Source of the DNA: Lentisphaerota bacterium
Lineage (GTDB): Bacteria; Verrucomicrobiota; Lentisphaeria; Oligosphaerales; JABHEG01
DNA: 64,000 bases
Assembly: GCA_018676675.1 (NCBI GenBank)
Contig: JABHEG010000218.1
Span: 1-64,000, forward strand
Direction: 5' to 3'
Under the pieces are notes generated by a model that made no database searches, was not told the DNA's origin, and saw nothing but the letters and a program-made list of their open reading frames with translations. Below are positions 8,198 through 15,204 of this stretch, one piece after another. Numbering within the stretch: the stretch's first letter is position 1; the number at the start of each line of letters is the position of its first letter. Position numbers and translations under genes: made by a program.

Positions 8198-8830
8198 ATG
8201 GCTGAGATCTCCGACAAAACGATTGCCCGGCTCAGCCTCTATAGACGGTTGTTGAGCGACCTCCTTGAGGACGGGCAAACGCAGGTCCGCTCTCACGAGC
8301 TGGCGACACTTGCCAATGGCAGCCCGGCCCAGGTCCGTCGTGACCTGGCCGAGGCTGTCGGTTGCCAGGGACGCCCCCGTCAAGGCTACGACGTCGCCGG
8401 ACTCTTTGAGTCCATCGGGGCTGTCCTGGACGGGCCGTCCGGCGAGAACGTCGCCCTCGTTGGAGTAGGGAACCTGGGACGGGCCGTTCTCGCGTACCTT
8501 GCAGGGCGGCGCCCCGGAGTGAACCTGAAGGCTGCGTTCGACTCTGATCCTGCCAAGGTTGGGCAATCGTGGATGGGATGCCCGTGTCACCCGGATGCCG
8601 CGATCCCTCGTGTCATCCGGGAGCAAAGCATACGGGTTGCCATTCTGGCCATCCCCGCCGCCTCGGCCCAAGCTGTCGCCGAGCAACTGATGGACGCAGG
8701 CGTGACCGGTCTGATGAATTTCGCACCTGTCCGCCTGCGAGCCCGTCCCGGCGTTTTCGTCGAGAACATCGACATCGCCATCTCCCTTGAGAAGACAGCC
8801 TACTTCGCCCGCCAGGCTGCGGAGAGCTGA
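8198..8830 (+). CDS. rex: Redox-sensing transcriptional repressor Rex
   Basis: 210 aa. An N-terminal winged helix (about 1-75, with the Rex-typical helix around SPAQVRRDLA) is followed by an NAD(H)-binding Rossmann fold (VALVGVGNLGRAVLAY) and a C-terminal domain-swap helix (SLEKTAYFARQ). Known: Rex binds DNA when NADH/NAD is low and represses fermentation and hydrogenase genes. It is last in the operon, 21 nt after hydA and with a weak ribosome site (GGAG 16 nt upstream), so it may be made at a low level. Autoregulation is plausible, but no canonical Rex palindrome was seen in the first 160 nt or just upstream of rex. Confidence 0.93.
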   Translation: MAEISDKTIARLSLYRRLLSDLLEDGQTQVRSHELATLANGSPAQVRRDLAEAVGCQGRPRQGYDVAGLFESIGAVLDGPSGENVALVGVGNLGRAVLAYLAGRRPGVNLKAAFDSDPAKVGQSWMGCPCHPDAAIPRVIREQSIRVAILAIPAASAQAVAEQLMDAGVTGLMNFAPVRLRARPGVFVENIDIAISLEKTAYFARQAAES

Positions 8831-9271
8831 GTCACGTCCCAACGGAAGCGCTCTGCCCTGCCCCCCCTGGAGGCGCCGGTTCTCGGTCTTCGCCCTCCTC
8901 AATGTGGGAGGCGCCGCTGTGCGCCGACGTCCTCTCCGACAGAGCCGCGACTTCCGGGAGCGGTCTTCCCCCTCCCCAGTGTGGGAGGCGCCTCCGTGCG
9001 GCGACCGATTCCGCTTGTACGGCGAGCGGCCCTCCGATCGCCAAGAGGAGATGCCGCCCGGGGGCCGTGCGGCGTACAAACCAATGTGGGAGGAACCGCT
9101 GTGCGCCGACCGGCCACCCGCTCCCCCTGTATCCTGTCTCTCCAATTCTATCTTCTCTCACCTTGAAAACGCCCATCCATGCCTGTTAGTAACCGCCGTC
9201 AGATTGGCACGGACCACATCCGTGCGACGGCGCTATCACAGACCGCAGGAAAGAGCGAGCAGGAGACACCC
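8831..9271. repeat. Gene-free array of GC-rich palindromic intergenic repeats
   Basis: This 440-nt gap holds three copies of a roughly 28-nt element, TGGGAGGCGCCGCTGTGCGCCGA type, at 8901-8927, 8979-9009 and 9083-9111. It also has one GAGCCGCGACT...GGGAGCGGT element at 8942-8967 and a related TGGAGGCGCCGG element near 8868. Each can fold into a GGCGC/GCGCC or CCGC/GCGG hairpin. The same two sequences recur at 10504-10657, 29876-29936, 56143-56213 and near 57197. They look like REP-type dispersed repeats, not genes; no coding sequence is supported here. Confidence 0.75.
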
Positions 9272-10468
9272 GTGGACAAGCTCAGAGTCGGCATTCTTGG
9301 ACTCCGTCGTGGCCTCAGCCATCTCAGGAACTTCCTCGCCGTCGAAGATGCCGAGGTGATCGGCGTGGCGGATCAGGTCGAGAAATGGCGTAACCGTGCA
9401 GCTGAAGCCATCGCTCCCAAGACCGTCAAACAGGTCTCTGAGTTTGAGGAACTCCTGGCTCTGAAGCCGGATGCGGTGGTCATTGCCTCGAATGGACGTT
9501 TCCAGGCGCAGCACGCCGTCCAGGCCATGGAAGCAGGGTGCCACGTTATGTCCGAGGTCCCCGGGGCCTATACCCAGGAAGAGATCAGTCACATCATCCT
9601 GGCGGCCGAGCGCTATGATCGTACTTACATGTTGGCCGAGAACTCATGCTTCCTGGACTTCCTCCGCTACTGGCGGAAGTGGCTCCTCGACGGCCGGTTC
9701 GGGCCGGTCTCGATCGCCGAAGGAGAATACCTTCACTACCTGCCCAACAGCATGGTGGACGGCGAACGGAACCAGTTCACTCCCACCCAGTGGCGGGAAG
9801 ACAACATTTCCGGCCTCTCCCCCCTGTGGCGGGCCGATCAGCCGCCGATTCAGTACCTGACCCACGACCTCGGGCCCCTGCTCAATGTTCTCGATGATCG
9901 GGTCGTCTCCGTCTGCTGCAAGGACGGCCCGTTCTGGTGCGCGGAGGCGCCATTGCGCTCAGACGGCCAGATCGCCCTCTTCCAGACCGCCAAGGGCAGC
10001 CTCATCAAAATCATGGTAACACTCAATACGCGCCGCCCCGGAGCCCACAACTATCGTCTCTTCGGGACCCTCGGGAGTGCGGAATGGTACAGCCACGAAG
10101 GGTTCTGCCGACGCTTCGACTGCGACCGCGAACACAGTCAGGGCTGGGAACGGATCAACATCGGGACAGCAGCCTGCGAAGCGGACAAGAAGGCCGGGCA
10201 CGGTGGCACTGACATCAAGACGGCCTTCTACTTCACCAAGTCTCTCATCGAAGGAACACACGTCCCCATCGACGTCTTCCGGATGGCTGACTTCACCCTA
10301 CCCGGCATTCTGGCCGCCCGTTCGGCCGAGCTCGGAGGTCAGCCGATATCCGTCCCCGACCTTCGCCGTGGTCCGTTCGTCGGCACCAACTTCTGGGAAC
10401 ATGTCCAGTTGCCCGACCACGAACCGGAAGGCACCGACTACACCTCGGACGCCCGCGTCACCCACTGA
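9272..10468 (+). CDS. Gfo/Idh/MocA family oxidoreductase
   Basis: 398 aa; a probable NAD(P)-dependent sugar or inositol dehydrogenase. The N-terminal Rossmann beginning is VGILGLRRG, a relaxed form of the usual GxGxxG. The signature region reads SEVPGAYT, so the usual EKP lysine is Val in this subfamily. A C-terminal mixed alpha/beta domain follows. The GTG start at 9272 has AGGAG at 9261-9265, which fits better than the ATG at 9179. There is no signal peptide. It is isolated between repeat arrays, so its substrate cannot be inferred; the wider glycan-degradation content suggests sugar metabolism. Confidence 0.8.
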   Translation: MDKLRVGILGLRRGLSHLRNFLAVEDAEVIGVADQVEKWRNRAAEAIAPKTVKQVSEFEELLALKPDAVVIASNGRFQAQHAVQAMEAGCHVMSEVPGAYTQEEISHIILAAERYDRTYMLAENSCFLDFLRYWRKWLLDGRFGPVSIAEGEYLHYLPNSMVDGERNQFTPTQWREDNISGLSPLWRADQPPIQYLTHDLGPLLNVLDDRVVSVCCKDGPFWCAEAPLRSDGQIALFQTAKGSLIKIMVTLNTRRPGAHNYRLFGTLGSAEWYSHEGFCRRFDCDREHSQGWERINIGTAACEADKKAGHGGTDIKTAFYFTKSLIEGTHVPIDVFRMADFTLPGILAARSAELGGQPISVPDLRRGPFVGTNFWEHVQLPDHEPEGTDYTSDARVTH

Positions 10469-10720
10469 CACCGAGGGCCGCAGGGAGTAGGTCGTGTCCG
10501 CCCGAGCCGCGACTAACGGAAGCGGTGTTCTCAACGTGGGAGGCGCCGCCGTGCGCCGATTCTTCTTGCCACAGGATCATCGCGGGATGGCACCCGCTCC
10601 CACATTGAGTGCAAGCAGAGACACCTGCCCAGCCGAGCCGCGACTAACGGGAGCGGGCTCTTCCAGTTGCGCGCCCTACTCCGTGATGCCATATTATGCG
10701 TTCCAGACGACGCTTCTGTC
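10469..10720. repeat. Second cluster of dispersed palindromic repeats
   Basis: GAGCCGCGACTAACGG-type elements at 10504-10526 and 10635-10657 flank a TGGGAGGCGCCGCC element at 10533-10560. These are near-identical to copies at 8831-9271 and 56143-56213. The alternation of the two motifs is the same as in the upstream array, which suggests they spread or function as pairs. Nothing coding is seen between the oxidoreductase and the tRNA. Confidence 0.7.
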
Positions 10721-10797
<77 letters not shown>

Positions 10798-11064
10798 TTC
10801 TTCTTGAGCTTACTAAGCTCACCCCCACGCACTTACAGCACAGATCACGCCCTCCCCCATTGGTGCTTTGCTCTGCTGTGCTCTGCTTTGGTGTTCTACC
10901 ACTACAACACCGCTGCGACTTTTCTCGCCTCGGCCCCGCGCTGTTCCCCAGTTTCCGGCAATTTCGCGGCAATTGAGAGAACCACACACCAACGTTGCGG
11001 TTGCGCGTCCGCTTTTTGCGGGTATTATATGTGGATCTGCGCACATACACAGAAGGAGTCCTTC
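10798..11064 (+). promoter_or_regulatory. Leader and candidate promoter of the ars operon
   Basis: A sigma70-like pair is visible: TTGCGC at 11001-11006 and TATTAT at 11023-11028 with a 16-nt spacer, 37 nt before the arsR start. A 7-bp hairpin (10805-10821, loop ACT) lies just after the tRNA but has no T tract. The rest is CT-rich with GCTCTGCT-type direct repeats. An ArsR operator is expected to overlap this promoter, but no clear inverted repeat could be assigned. Confidence 0.5.
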
Positions 11065-11400
11065 ATGGATGCAGAAGTAAACCTACTCAAGGCCCTGGCT
11101 GAACCGACGCGCCTGCGACTGGTCGTGCTGTTGGCACTCAACGGTGAGACGTGCGTGTGCAAACTGGCGGAGGCCCTTGAGGCACCGCAGTTCAGAATCT
11201 CACGGCACTTGGGCATCATGCGCGACCGCGGAGTTGTGGAAGCTCGTCGTGAGGGCACGTGGATGCACTACCGTCTCGTGGCTCCCCGGAGCAAGCTTGA
11301 AGAGTGCCTGCAGGATTGCTTCAGGGACTGCCTTGCGAACCATGATACCGTGGAAGCCGATCTCGCTCGCCTTGCGGCTGCGGATTGCGAAACGAACTGA
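11065..11400 (+). CDS. arsR: ArsR/SmtB-family arsenic-responsive repressor
   Basis: 111 aa, one winged-helix domain. The CVC pair at residues 30-32 (ETCVCKLAEAL) matches the ELCVCDL arsenite site of classic ArsR. Four more cysteines near the C-terminus (ECLQDCFRDC and ADC) may form a second binding site. The start is ATG 11065 with AAGGAG at 11053-11058. It is first in an 11-gene operon and overlaps the upstream reading of arsC. It probably represses the operon and releases DNA on binding As(III). Confidence 0.93.
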   Translation: MDAEVNLLKALAEPTRLRLVVLLALNGETCVCKLAEALEAPQFRISRHLGIMRDRGVVEARREGTWMHYRLVAPRSKLEECLQDCFRDCLANHDTVEADLARLAAADCETN

Positions 11401-11426
11401 CCTTGAGCGCCAAGAGAAGGACAGAC

Positions 11427-11891
11427 ATGCTGAAGGATGCTCCCAAGGGGAAGGTGCTCTTCCTCTGCACCGGCAACTCATGCCGCAGTCAGATGGCCGA
11501 GGGCTGGACGCGTGCCTCGTGGGGCAACCGGATCGAGGCGCACTCGGCTGGGATCGAGACGCATGGCCTCGACCCGTACGCTGTCGCCGCCATGGCCGAC
11601 GTTGGCATCGACATTTCCAATCATCGGTCAAAGCTGGTCGACGAACTCTTGGAGGTCACGGTCGACCCGGTGGTCACGGTCTGCAGCCACGCCCACGAAA
11701 CGTGCCCGATGTTTCCCAGTGGGGCCAAGGTCATTCACGTAGGCTTTGACGATCCTCCCAGATTTGCGGAATCTGCAGAAACCAAAGAAGAAAAGCTCGA
11801 ATGCTACCGCTGCGTGCGTGACGAGATCCGGCGCTTCGTGGAGACGTTGCCTGTTCGGCTCGGCGACACCGACAGCAGAACGCAGGAGTGA
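11427..11891 (+). CDS. arsC: Thioredoxin-type arsenate reductase (LMW-PTP fold)
   Basis: 154 aa. It reduces arsenate to arsenite. The phosphatase-like loop CTGNSCRS gives C14-x5-R20, and the C-terminal redox pair is seen in VCSHAHETCP, as in the thioredoxin-coupled ArsC of Gram-positives. GAAGGA precedes ATG 11427. It sits directly after arsR and upstream of the methyltransferase, so its product As(III) can feed ArsM or Acr3. Confidence 0.93.
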   Translation: MLKDAPKGKVLFLCTGNSCRSQMAEGWTRASWGNRIEAHSAGIETHGLDPYAVAAMADVGIDISNHRSKLVDELLEVTVDPVVTVCSHAHETCPMFPSGAKVIHVGFDDPPRFAESAETKEEKLECYRCVRDEIRRFVETLPVRLGDTDSRTQE

Positions 11892-11898
11892 GCTACGC

Positions 11899-12237
11899 AT
11901 GAAGATTAACTTCGATATACAGGCCGGCACGTGCGGCTTCCTCACTCGGGGAACGGCGGTCAGCAATGACTCGCAACACGTGACGTTCCGAATAGAGAGC
12001 GACTGCGCAAGAATCACTGAACTGGCACGGCAGTTGGCCGGGCCGGGTCCGTTGGACGCGTACGATGAAATCGACGGACGGACGGATAGCGTCCTCATGA
12101 GGACAGCCCGCAATGTCCTGACGGGGTGCTGCGCGGGCTGCGCCGTGCCGGTCGGGTTGTTCAAGGCCATGCAGGTGGCTGCGGGACTGGCTCTGCCCAA
12201 AGACATAACCATCGGTTTGGAGGTGTCCAATGGCTGA
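11899..12237 (+). CDS. DUF6951-like small cysteine protein of the arsenic operon
   Basis: 112 aa. It begins MKINFDIQAGTCGFLTR, has SDCARI in the middle, and a CCAGCAVP segment near residue 79. This pattern (AGxCGF, SDC, CxxC) resembles the DUF6951 family of small proteins found in anaerobes and methanogens, from memory and not checked. Function unknown; the cysteines suggest metal or metalloid binding. It starts 7 nt after arsC and its stop overlaps the arsM start (ATG at 12230), so translation is coupled. Confidence 0.7.
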   Translation: MKINFDIQAGTCGFLTRGTAVSNDSQHVTFRIESDCARITELARQLAGPGPLDAYDEIDGRTDSVLMRTARNVLTGCCAGCAVPVGLFKAMQVAAGLALPKDITIGLEVSNG

Positions 12238-13348
12238 CGGTTTGGCGCACGATGTTGTTCGGGAGCAGGTCCGCAAACGCTACGGAGACATCGCGGAGAA
12301 GGCTGGCGGCAGTTGCTGTGCAGCCAACACCTGTTGCACACCGGATGCACTGGGTCAGCCCGATGCATCGGTGAAACTCGGCTATTCCGAGGACGACCTC
12401 AACGCCGTGCCCGACGGCGCGAACATGGGACTGGGCTGCGGCAACCCGCAGGCCATCGCCGCCCTCAAGGCCGGGGAGACTGTTCTCGATCTGGGCAGCG
12501 GAGGGGGCTTCGATTGTTTCCTCGCCGCTCAGCAAGTCGGTCAGACTGGCTATGTCATCGGAGTGGACATGACTCCCGAGATGGTCAGCAAGGCGCGTGC
12601 GAACACCGCCAAGAACGCCCACGGCAACGTCGAATTCCGCCTGGGGGAAATCGAGCATCTACCTGTCGCGGACAGCTCGGTTGACGTCATCCTATCGAAC
12701 TGCGTGGTCAACCTCTCGCCGGACAAGCCGCAGGTCTACCGAGACGCGTTTCGCGTCCTGCGCCCCGGCGGTCGCCTGGCGATCTCGGACGTGGTGGCCG
12801 TCAAGCCCCTGCCGCCGCAGATCAAGGCTAGCCCGGACGCGCACTGCGGCTGCATTGCCGGGGCGGCGACGATCTCGGACCTGGAGCGACTGCTGGTCGA
12901 GGCTGGGTTTGCGGACGTGCAGATTCGGGTCAAGGAGGAAAGCCATGAGTTCATCAAGGACTGGTTTCCCGGCAGTGGCGTAGAAGAGTGGGTCCGCTCG
13001 GCGGAGGTCGAGGCCCACAAGACTGCGCCGCCCGCGTGTCGTTCTTCGGTCGCCACAACTGGCGAAGGTCCCAATATGGATGCCCAAACGAAAGAACTGA
13101 TCGCCATCGGCGCATCGGTTGCCGGGCACTGCCAGCCGTGCCTGACGTATCATATCGCCGAGGCCAGGGAGCTTGGGGTTGCGGATGACCGCATCCAGGC
13201 GGCGATTGAGGTAGGACACATGGTGGAGAAAGGGGCGACGGCGGCAATGCGCGAATTCGCGAAAAGAACAGTAGGCATCCCGACGGGCCAGGCCGTCGGC
13301 TGTTGCCCAGATACGACGGCAAAGAGCAGCAAGAGCTGCTGCGGTTGA
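12230..13348 (+). CDS. arsM: Arsenite S-adenosylmethionine methyltransferase fused to an AhpD/CMD-like domain
   Basis: 372 aa. Residues about 1-270 are ArsM: an N-terminal Cys cluster (GGSCC, NTCC), the SAM motif DLGSGGGFDCF, and the three arsenite-binding cysteines in GLGCGNP, SNCVVNLS and HCGCIAGA. Residues about 283-372 form a carboxymuconolactone decarboxylase/AhpD-like domain with the redox motif CQPC followed by LTYH, and a Cys-rich end (GCCPDT, KSCCG). Known: ArsM needs thiol reductant during methylation. Inference: the AhpD-like part supplies disulfide reduction in cis. Confidence 0.9.
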   Translation: MADGLAHDVVREQVRKRYGDIAEKAGGSCCAANTCCTPDALGQPDASVKLGYSEDDLNAVPDGANMGLGCGNPQAIAALKAGETVLDLGSGGGFDCFLAAQQVGQTGYVIGVDMTPEMVSKARANTAKNAHGNVEFRLGEIEHLPVADSSVDVILSNCVVNLSPDKPQVYRDAFRVLRPGGRLAISDVVAVKPLPPQIKASPDAHCGCIAGAATISDLERLLVEAGFADVQIRVKEESHEFIKDWFPGSGVEEWVRSAEVEAHKTAPPACRSSVATTGEGPNMDAQTKELIAIGASVAGHCQPCLTYHIAEARELGVADDRIQAAIEVGHMVEKGATAAMREFAKRTVGIPTGQAVGCCPDTTAKSSKSCCG

Positions 13349-13371
13349 CATTCACAAAGGAGATCTGAGCC

Positions 13372-14130
13372 ATGGGGCAGACGAATGACACAGAGGGATC
13401 GATGAGCAACATGGAGCGGCTGAAGGAAGAGGCGGCGGCGTGTGGCCCTGGTTGCGGGTGTCATGCGGGCGAGGGCTCTGGACGGGCCCGTTGTGTAGTG
13501 GGAGTGATTGTGCTGGCAGTCGCCGCGGGACTGGTGGTTCGAGCCGTCAGGAAGAGCGACGAAACCGCGTCCGCCCAGGAATCGGCGAGTGCATTCACGA
13601 CGCCACAAGGTGCCGTTGTCGCCCCTACCATGGTAGGAGCTTCGGTCTCTTCGTCTCCCGCCGGGAGCCCGGTGGCCGTAGCCGCAGCGGCTCCCGCGGT
13701 TACGGACAACCCGGCCGCCAGTGCTCCCGTCGTGGACTCGCCGGAAGACAAAGCAGTCGTGTGCGGTGACTTGATCCAGTCTTTGGGCGATCTCAACACC
13801 AGGGCCACGGACCTGGGCGGGGTCTTCGTGTTTCTCGCGGGGGAGGACGCCGTGAAGGCCCGCGCGGTGGCTACGGTCATCGAAAAGGCGGCAGACACCA
13901 TCCGTGACAGAGACATCACCATGGGCGTGTTCACGGTCGCAGATGGGTCACCCGAGTACGCCAACCTAGCAAAGCAAGTCCCCCCGCCTGGCGTGATTGC
14001 CATGGTCAAGGGGCACGGAGCGTCTGCCGTGAGCGGGGATATCACCGAGTCCAAGCTGATGCAGGCGTTCGTGGCAGCCTCGAGCGGCGGCGGCTGTGGG
14101 TCGGCGCCCAGCAGCGGCTGCTGCCCGTAG
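13372..14130 (+). CDS. Membrane-anchored thioredoxin-like protein with Cys-rich tail
   Basis: 252 aa. A Cys-rich N-terminus (ACGPGCGCH near 23-31) precedes one transmembrane helix (about 41-60), an Ala/Ser/Pro-rich linker, then a compact domain of about 110 residues (VFVFLAGEDAVKAR...GVFTVADGSPEYANLAKQVPPPGVIAMVKG, read in parts). The PPPG turn resembles the cis-Pro of a thioredoxin fold, but no CxxC is present. The tail GGGCGSAPSSGCCP is metal-binding in appearance. It is followed 12 nt later by a CcdA-like gene, so a role in electron or metal transfer across the membrane is inferred. The family is not recognised. Confidence 0.65.
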   Translation: MGQTNDTEGSMSNMERLKEEAAACGPGCGCHAGEGSGRARCVVGVIVLAVAAGLVVRAVRKSDETASAQESASAFTTPQGAVVAPTMVGASVSSSPAGSPVAVAAAAPAVTDNPAASAPVVDSPEDKAVVCGDLIQSLGDLNTRATDLGGVFVFLAGEDAVKARAVATVIEKAADTIRDRDITMGVFTVADGSPEYANLAKQVPPPGVIAMVKGHGASAVSGDITESKLMQAFVAASSGGGCGSAPSSGCCP

Positions 14131-14142
14131 GAGGCAGATTCC

Positions 14143-14844
14143 ATGCTTCAAGCGATCACACAGGCATTGCAGGACGGCAGTTCCAGCGCCATTGCCCCCG
14201 CCCTGGCCTTCGCGCTGGGGCTGGTCAGTGCGGTTGCGAGTGCTTGCTGCACGCTTCCGGCCATGGGCATGTTGGTGGCTTATTCGGGGACAAGAGAAAG
14301 TACGGGACGACGCGGCTCCCTGACTTCCGCGCTCTGGTTCCTGTTGGGGACCACCTTGGCTCTGGTCATCTTGGGCTTTGTCGCCGGACTAATTGGCCAG
14401 GCGGCGCAGGCGTTTCTCGGACGCTACTGGAAGCTGTTCGCTGGTGTGGTGGCCGTGCTCGTGGGGCTGGTGGCCCTAAAGCTGATTCCTTTGCCCTCAC
14501 TGGGGAAGAAGCCCGCGGCCGGGCAAACGCCTGCCCGTAGAGGCGGGATCGGCGATGCGTTCGGCGGGCTGGTCCTTGGCGGCGGCGTAGCGGCCTGTTC
14601 GCTACCATGCAACCCAGGCATTTTCATCGTCCTCGGCGCCACCGTGCTTATGGGGAAACTCGCCTGGGGCATGGTACTGATGACGGCCTTTGCCGTGGGC
14701 TTCAGCCTGCCGCTGGCCGCCATCCTGTTCGGCGTCTCGTTCGGCAAGGCTTCCATCCGGTTTGGCAAGGCAGAAGCGGTTATCCGCACGGTGGCGGGTG
14801 TCGCTCTGGTGGGATCCGGACTGTACCTACTGGCAACATTCTGA
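14143..14844 (+). CDS. CcdA/DsbD-like transmembrane thiol-electron carrier
   Basis: 233 aa with about six hydrophobic helices and two cysteine sites placed as in CcdA/DsbD-beta: ACCTLP in helix 1 and CSLPCNPG after the central basic loop. Family members pass electrons from cytoplasmic thioredoxin to exported thiol proteins. AGGAGG precedes ATG 14143. The neighbours (the thioredoxin-like anchored protein upstream, the CCGP peptide downstream) suggest a dedicated thiol relay linked to arsenic handling. Confidence 0.8.
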   Translation: MLQAITQALQDGSSSAIAPALAFALGLVSAVASACCTLPAMGMLVAYSGTRESTGRRGSLTSALWFLLGTTLALVILGFVAGLIGQAAQAFLGRYWKLFAGVVAVLVGLVALKLIPLPSLGKKPAAGQTPARRGGIGDAFGGLVLGGGVAACSLPCNPGIFIVLGATVLMGKLAWGMVLMTAFAVGFSLPLAAILFGVSFGKASIRFGKAEAVIRTVAGVALVGSGLYLLATF

Positions 14845-14858
14845 GAAGGAGATGAGAC

Positions 14859-15041
14859 ATGAGCGACGTGAAGAAGAAGAAGGGCATTCTGGCGGCCATT
14901 CTGAATTCCATGAAGAAGACGGGCGGCTGTTGCGGTCCCGGCGAGAGCTGTTGCGGCCCCGCCAAGCCGAAGTCTGCCAAGAACGGTGCGATACCGAAGC
15001 CAGACGGCTGTGGGTCCAGCCAGGAAAATCAGGGGCGATAA
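14859..15041 (+). CDS. 60-aa Cys-rich CCGP peptide
   Basis: A small basic protein: a Lys-rich amphipathic N-terminus (KKKKGILAAILNSMKK) followed by GGCCGPGESCCGPAK and a GCGSS end. A good ribosome site (AAGGAG about 8 nt upstream) supports expression. The paired CC motifs suggest a soft-metal or As(III) carrier. I recall similar peptides near permease or CcdA genes, unverified. It sits between the CcdA-like gene and a hairpin. Confidence 0.75.
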   Translation: MSDVKKKKGILAAILNSMKKTGGCCGPGESCCGPAKPKSAKNGAIPKPDGCGSSQENQGR

Positions 15042-15059
15042 GCTCGGGGTGTGGTCCTT

Positions 15060-15085
15060 AAGGCGGTTGATGATCGCCTTTCTTT
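15060..15085 (+). terminator. Possible attenuator or terminator inside the ars operon
   Basis: A 6-bp stem AAGGCG/CGCCTT with a 9-nt loop is followed by TCTTT. It lies in a 163-nt gap between the CCGP peptide and the P1B ATPase, the largest gap between the first seven genes. The stem is short, so read-through is likely. It may reduce expression of the downstream transporter genes. Confidence 0.4.
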
Positions 15086-15204
15086 CCGGTCGTGGAGCGT
15101 CCTCGCGAGCATTCCGAGTGTCGGCAGGCGAGGATCGGGTTGCGTGCTCGCGTCACCGCGAACAACCCCGCGGAGTTGGCTGAGGGCGAAGAGACTTTGC
15201 ACAA

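Noticed and set aside
7790..9145. Long minus-strand open frame across rex and the repeat array
   Set aside because: It overlaps hydA, rex and palindromic repeats and its translation is low-complexity Arg/Gly-rich.
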